Part shown: positions 5,350 to 5,699 of the stretch, piece after piece | How the letters are laid out: each line of letters begins with the position of its first letter | How positions within the stretch are numbered: position 1 is the stretch's first letter | NCBI GenBank assembly: GCA_027064845.1 | Contig: JAMOPC010000494.1 | Span: 1-5,699 of the forward strand | Source: Desulfurococcales archaeon | Lineage (GTDB): Archaea; Thermoproteota; Thermoprotei_A; Sulfolobales; Desulfurococcaceae | DNA length: 5,699 nucleotides | Direction of reading: 5' to 3' | Notes under the pieces: generated by a model | Told to the model about the DNA's origin: nothing | What the model saw: only the letters and a program-made list of their open reading frames with translations | Database searches by the model: none | Position numbers and translations under genes: made by a program

Positions 5350-5423
5350 TCGACAGGCCCGCATACTAGGCCGGGCTATACTACGGCGGCTTGTTTCGTT
5401 TTGTATTTTTAGTTGTTTTTGGG

Positions 5424-5433
5424 TTTTTATTTT
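5424..5433 (-). promoter_or_regulatory. Candidate TATA box for tRNA-Asp
   Basis: The minus strand reads AAAATAAAAA about 34-43 nt before the tRNA 5' end, placing a start site roughly 10-15 nt upstream of the mature tRNA. The whole flank is A/C-rich on this strand, so other A-rich stretches (for example CTAAAAATAC at about 5403-5412) cannot be excluded. Confidence 0.22.
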
Positions 5434-5525
5434 TTGTGTGTGGTGTTTTTATTTGTTTTTGGTTATTATATTTTCTTGTTGTTTATTATTGTTTTTGTTT
5501 GGGGGGTGTTGTGTTTTGGGTGGTG

Positions 5526-5533
5526 AGGAGGAG
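5526..5533 (+). promoter_or_regulatory. Shine-Dalgarno of the sodium/proton exchanger
   Basis: AGGAGGAG, within GGTGAGGAGGAG (5522-5533), is a strong archaeal ribosome site in front of TTG at 5537. It is the main reason for choosing that start. Confidence 0.45.
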
Positions 5534-5536
5534 CTT

Positions 5537-5699
5537 TTGTATGATTTGTTTTTGGCGTTGTTTTTTGCGTTTGTTGTTGCTAGGGTTTTTGAGGAGTTGA
5601 TGGCTAGGCTTGGTCAGCCTACTGTTATTGGTGATCTTTTGACTGGTTTGATTTTTGGTGCTAGTTTTCTAGGATGGTATCCTGTTAATGATATGATTA
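5537..5699 (+). CDS. Sodium/proton exchanger (CPA2, NapA/KefB-like), N-terminal fragment
   Basis: The frame reads YDLFLALFFAFVVARVFEEL then MARLGQPTVIGDLLTGLIFG and continues ASFLGWYPVNDMI to the window edge. The first hydrophobic helix ending VARVFEEL, followed by LGQPTVIGDLLTGLIFG, is the characteristic opening of CPA2 Na+/H+ (or K+/H+) antiporters, which have about 12-13 membrane helices and 380-600 residues. Only about 54 residues are visible. TTG at 5537 is preferred because AGGAGGAG lies just upstream and family members begin close to this helix. The frame is open further back, through a hydrophobic stretch, across the tRNA upstream region, so an earlier start such as GTG 5438 or TTG 5516 is not excluded. 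Codon choice is extreme: third positions are T or G in 52 of 54 codons. It lies divergent to tRNA-Asp. Ion specificity cannot be judged from this part. Confidence 0.75.
   Translation, partial: MYDLFLALFFAFVVARVFEELMARLGQPTVIGDLLTGLIFGASFLGWYPVNDMI

Larger units (their letters stand above)
4903..5350 (-). mobile_element. tRNA-Asp intron (BHB-spliced, endonuclease-coding)
   Basis: The 448-nt archaeal-type intron sits at canonical tRNA position 37/38. Its boundaries follow from the bulge-helix-bulge geometry and from exact restoration of a 7-nt anticodon loop. It begins A-ATG and ends ATAGAG. A 19-bp perfect inverted repeat closes it, and nearly all of the remaining 403 nt is the LAGLIDADG reading frame. 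It has no group I or group II features and needs only the host splicing endonuclease. Most archaeal tRNA introns are tens of nucleotides to little over 100 and carry no gene. This one resembles the endonuclease-coding rRNA introns of Desulfurococcus and relatives, moved to a tRNA site. Confidence 0.88.
4868..5390 (-). tRNA. tRNA-Asp(GTC), interrupted by a 448-nt intron at position 37/38
   Basis: The 5' exon is 5351-5390 (40 nt) and the 3' exon 4868-4902 (35 nt), joining to a 75-nt tRNA. The acceptor stem is GCCGCCG (5384-5390) with CGGCGGC (4869-4875). The anticodon stem is CGGGC/GCCCG and the spliced loop is CTGTCGA with anticodon GTC (5352-5354). The T arm is CCGGG-TTCAAAT-CCCGG. Discriminator G73 is at 4868 and CCA is not encoded. 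GUC plus G73 are tRNA-Asp identity elements. The splice junctions form a complete bulge-helix-bulge: anticodon stem, 4-bp helix CTGT/ATAG (one G-T pair), 3-nt bulges CGA (5350-5352) and AGA (4902-4904), then the intron stem. Cutting after the second base of each bulge restores the tRNA exactly. Maturation requires the archaeal splicing endonuclease and RtcB ligase, known of the system rather than seen here. Confidence 0.95.

Noticed and set aside
4903..5350. Group I or group II self-splicing intron, or an intein
   Set aside because: The ends form a precise archaeal bulge-helix-bulge at tRNA 37/38. No catalytic-intron ends are seen and the host gene is not protein-coding.
5350..5364. Endonuclease start at the ATG inside the tRNA 5' exon
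   Set aside because: Possible only from unspliced RNA. Its five extra residues (MRACR) are just tRNA sequence, so the ATG at 5349, base 2 of the intron, is preferred, though not proven.
5391..5600. 69-codon Phe/Val/Leu-rich plus-strand frame
   Set aside because: It reads the G/T-rich tract and then the exchanger gene out of frame. The other frame gives clear CPA2 antiporter sequence, and this one stops soon after.
1..5699. CRISPR array, insertion sequence or tandem repeats
   Set aside because: No regularly spaced repeats, transposase motifs or target duplications were seen. The only strong repeat is the intron's inverted pair.

Overview
The window looks like a hyperthermophilic crenarchaeon, most plausibly Desulfurococcales (Staphylothermus/Thermosphaera-like). 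This placement is inferred. The supporting signs are AT-rich DNA, archaeal TATA boxes, Shine-Dalgarno sequences of the GGTGAT type, a likely leaderless gene, a TTG start, an M42 (TET-type) aminopeptidase, and a tRNA gene whose intron is bounded by a textbook archaeal bulge-helix-bulge splice motif.

Left part (1-3377). A 5'-truncated M20-family peptidase (+) overlaps tail-to-tail with the end of a three-gene minus-strand operon. The operon reads M42 aminopeptidase, then a GDPD-type phosphodiesterase, then an EamA/DMT transporter. Intergenic distances are 33 and 10 nt, so co-transcription is likely. These are ordinary catabolic and uptake genes (peptide, phosphodiester and small-molecule handling) with no obvious single shared pathway.

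Middle (3378-3949). A short intergenic stretch holds the operon promoter and a possible 40-codon plus-strand gene. It is followed by a small winged-helix regulator (-). The regulator is divergent from the next gene across 72 nt that carry two GTTTAAA boxes exactly 10 bp apart.

Right part (3950-5390) is the accessory, interesting region. A free-standing two-motif LAGLIDADG endonuclease gene (+) ends 24 nt short of a tRNA-Asp(GTC) gene (-). The tRNA-Asp gene is split at the canonical 37/38 position by a 448-nt intron, very long for an archaeal tRNA intron. The intron encodes a second, single-motif LAGLIDADG homing endonuclease. It is closed by a perfect 19-bp terminal inverted repeat that continues directly from the bulge-helix-bulge, so the same bases build the splicing structure and encode both ends of the protein. 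The frame starts at the second base of the intron and has no stop inside it. It ends either in the 3' tRNA exon (unspliced RNA) or, if the intron circularises, 18 codons past the junction. This is the best candidate for an under-described system: a mobile, protein-coding tRNA intron with a second LAGLIDADG gene alongside.

Right end (5391-5699). An extremely G/T-rich stretch precedes the start of a CPA2-type sodium/proton exchanger (+), cut off by the window edge.
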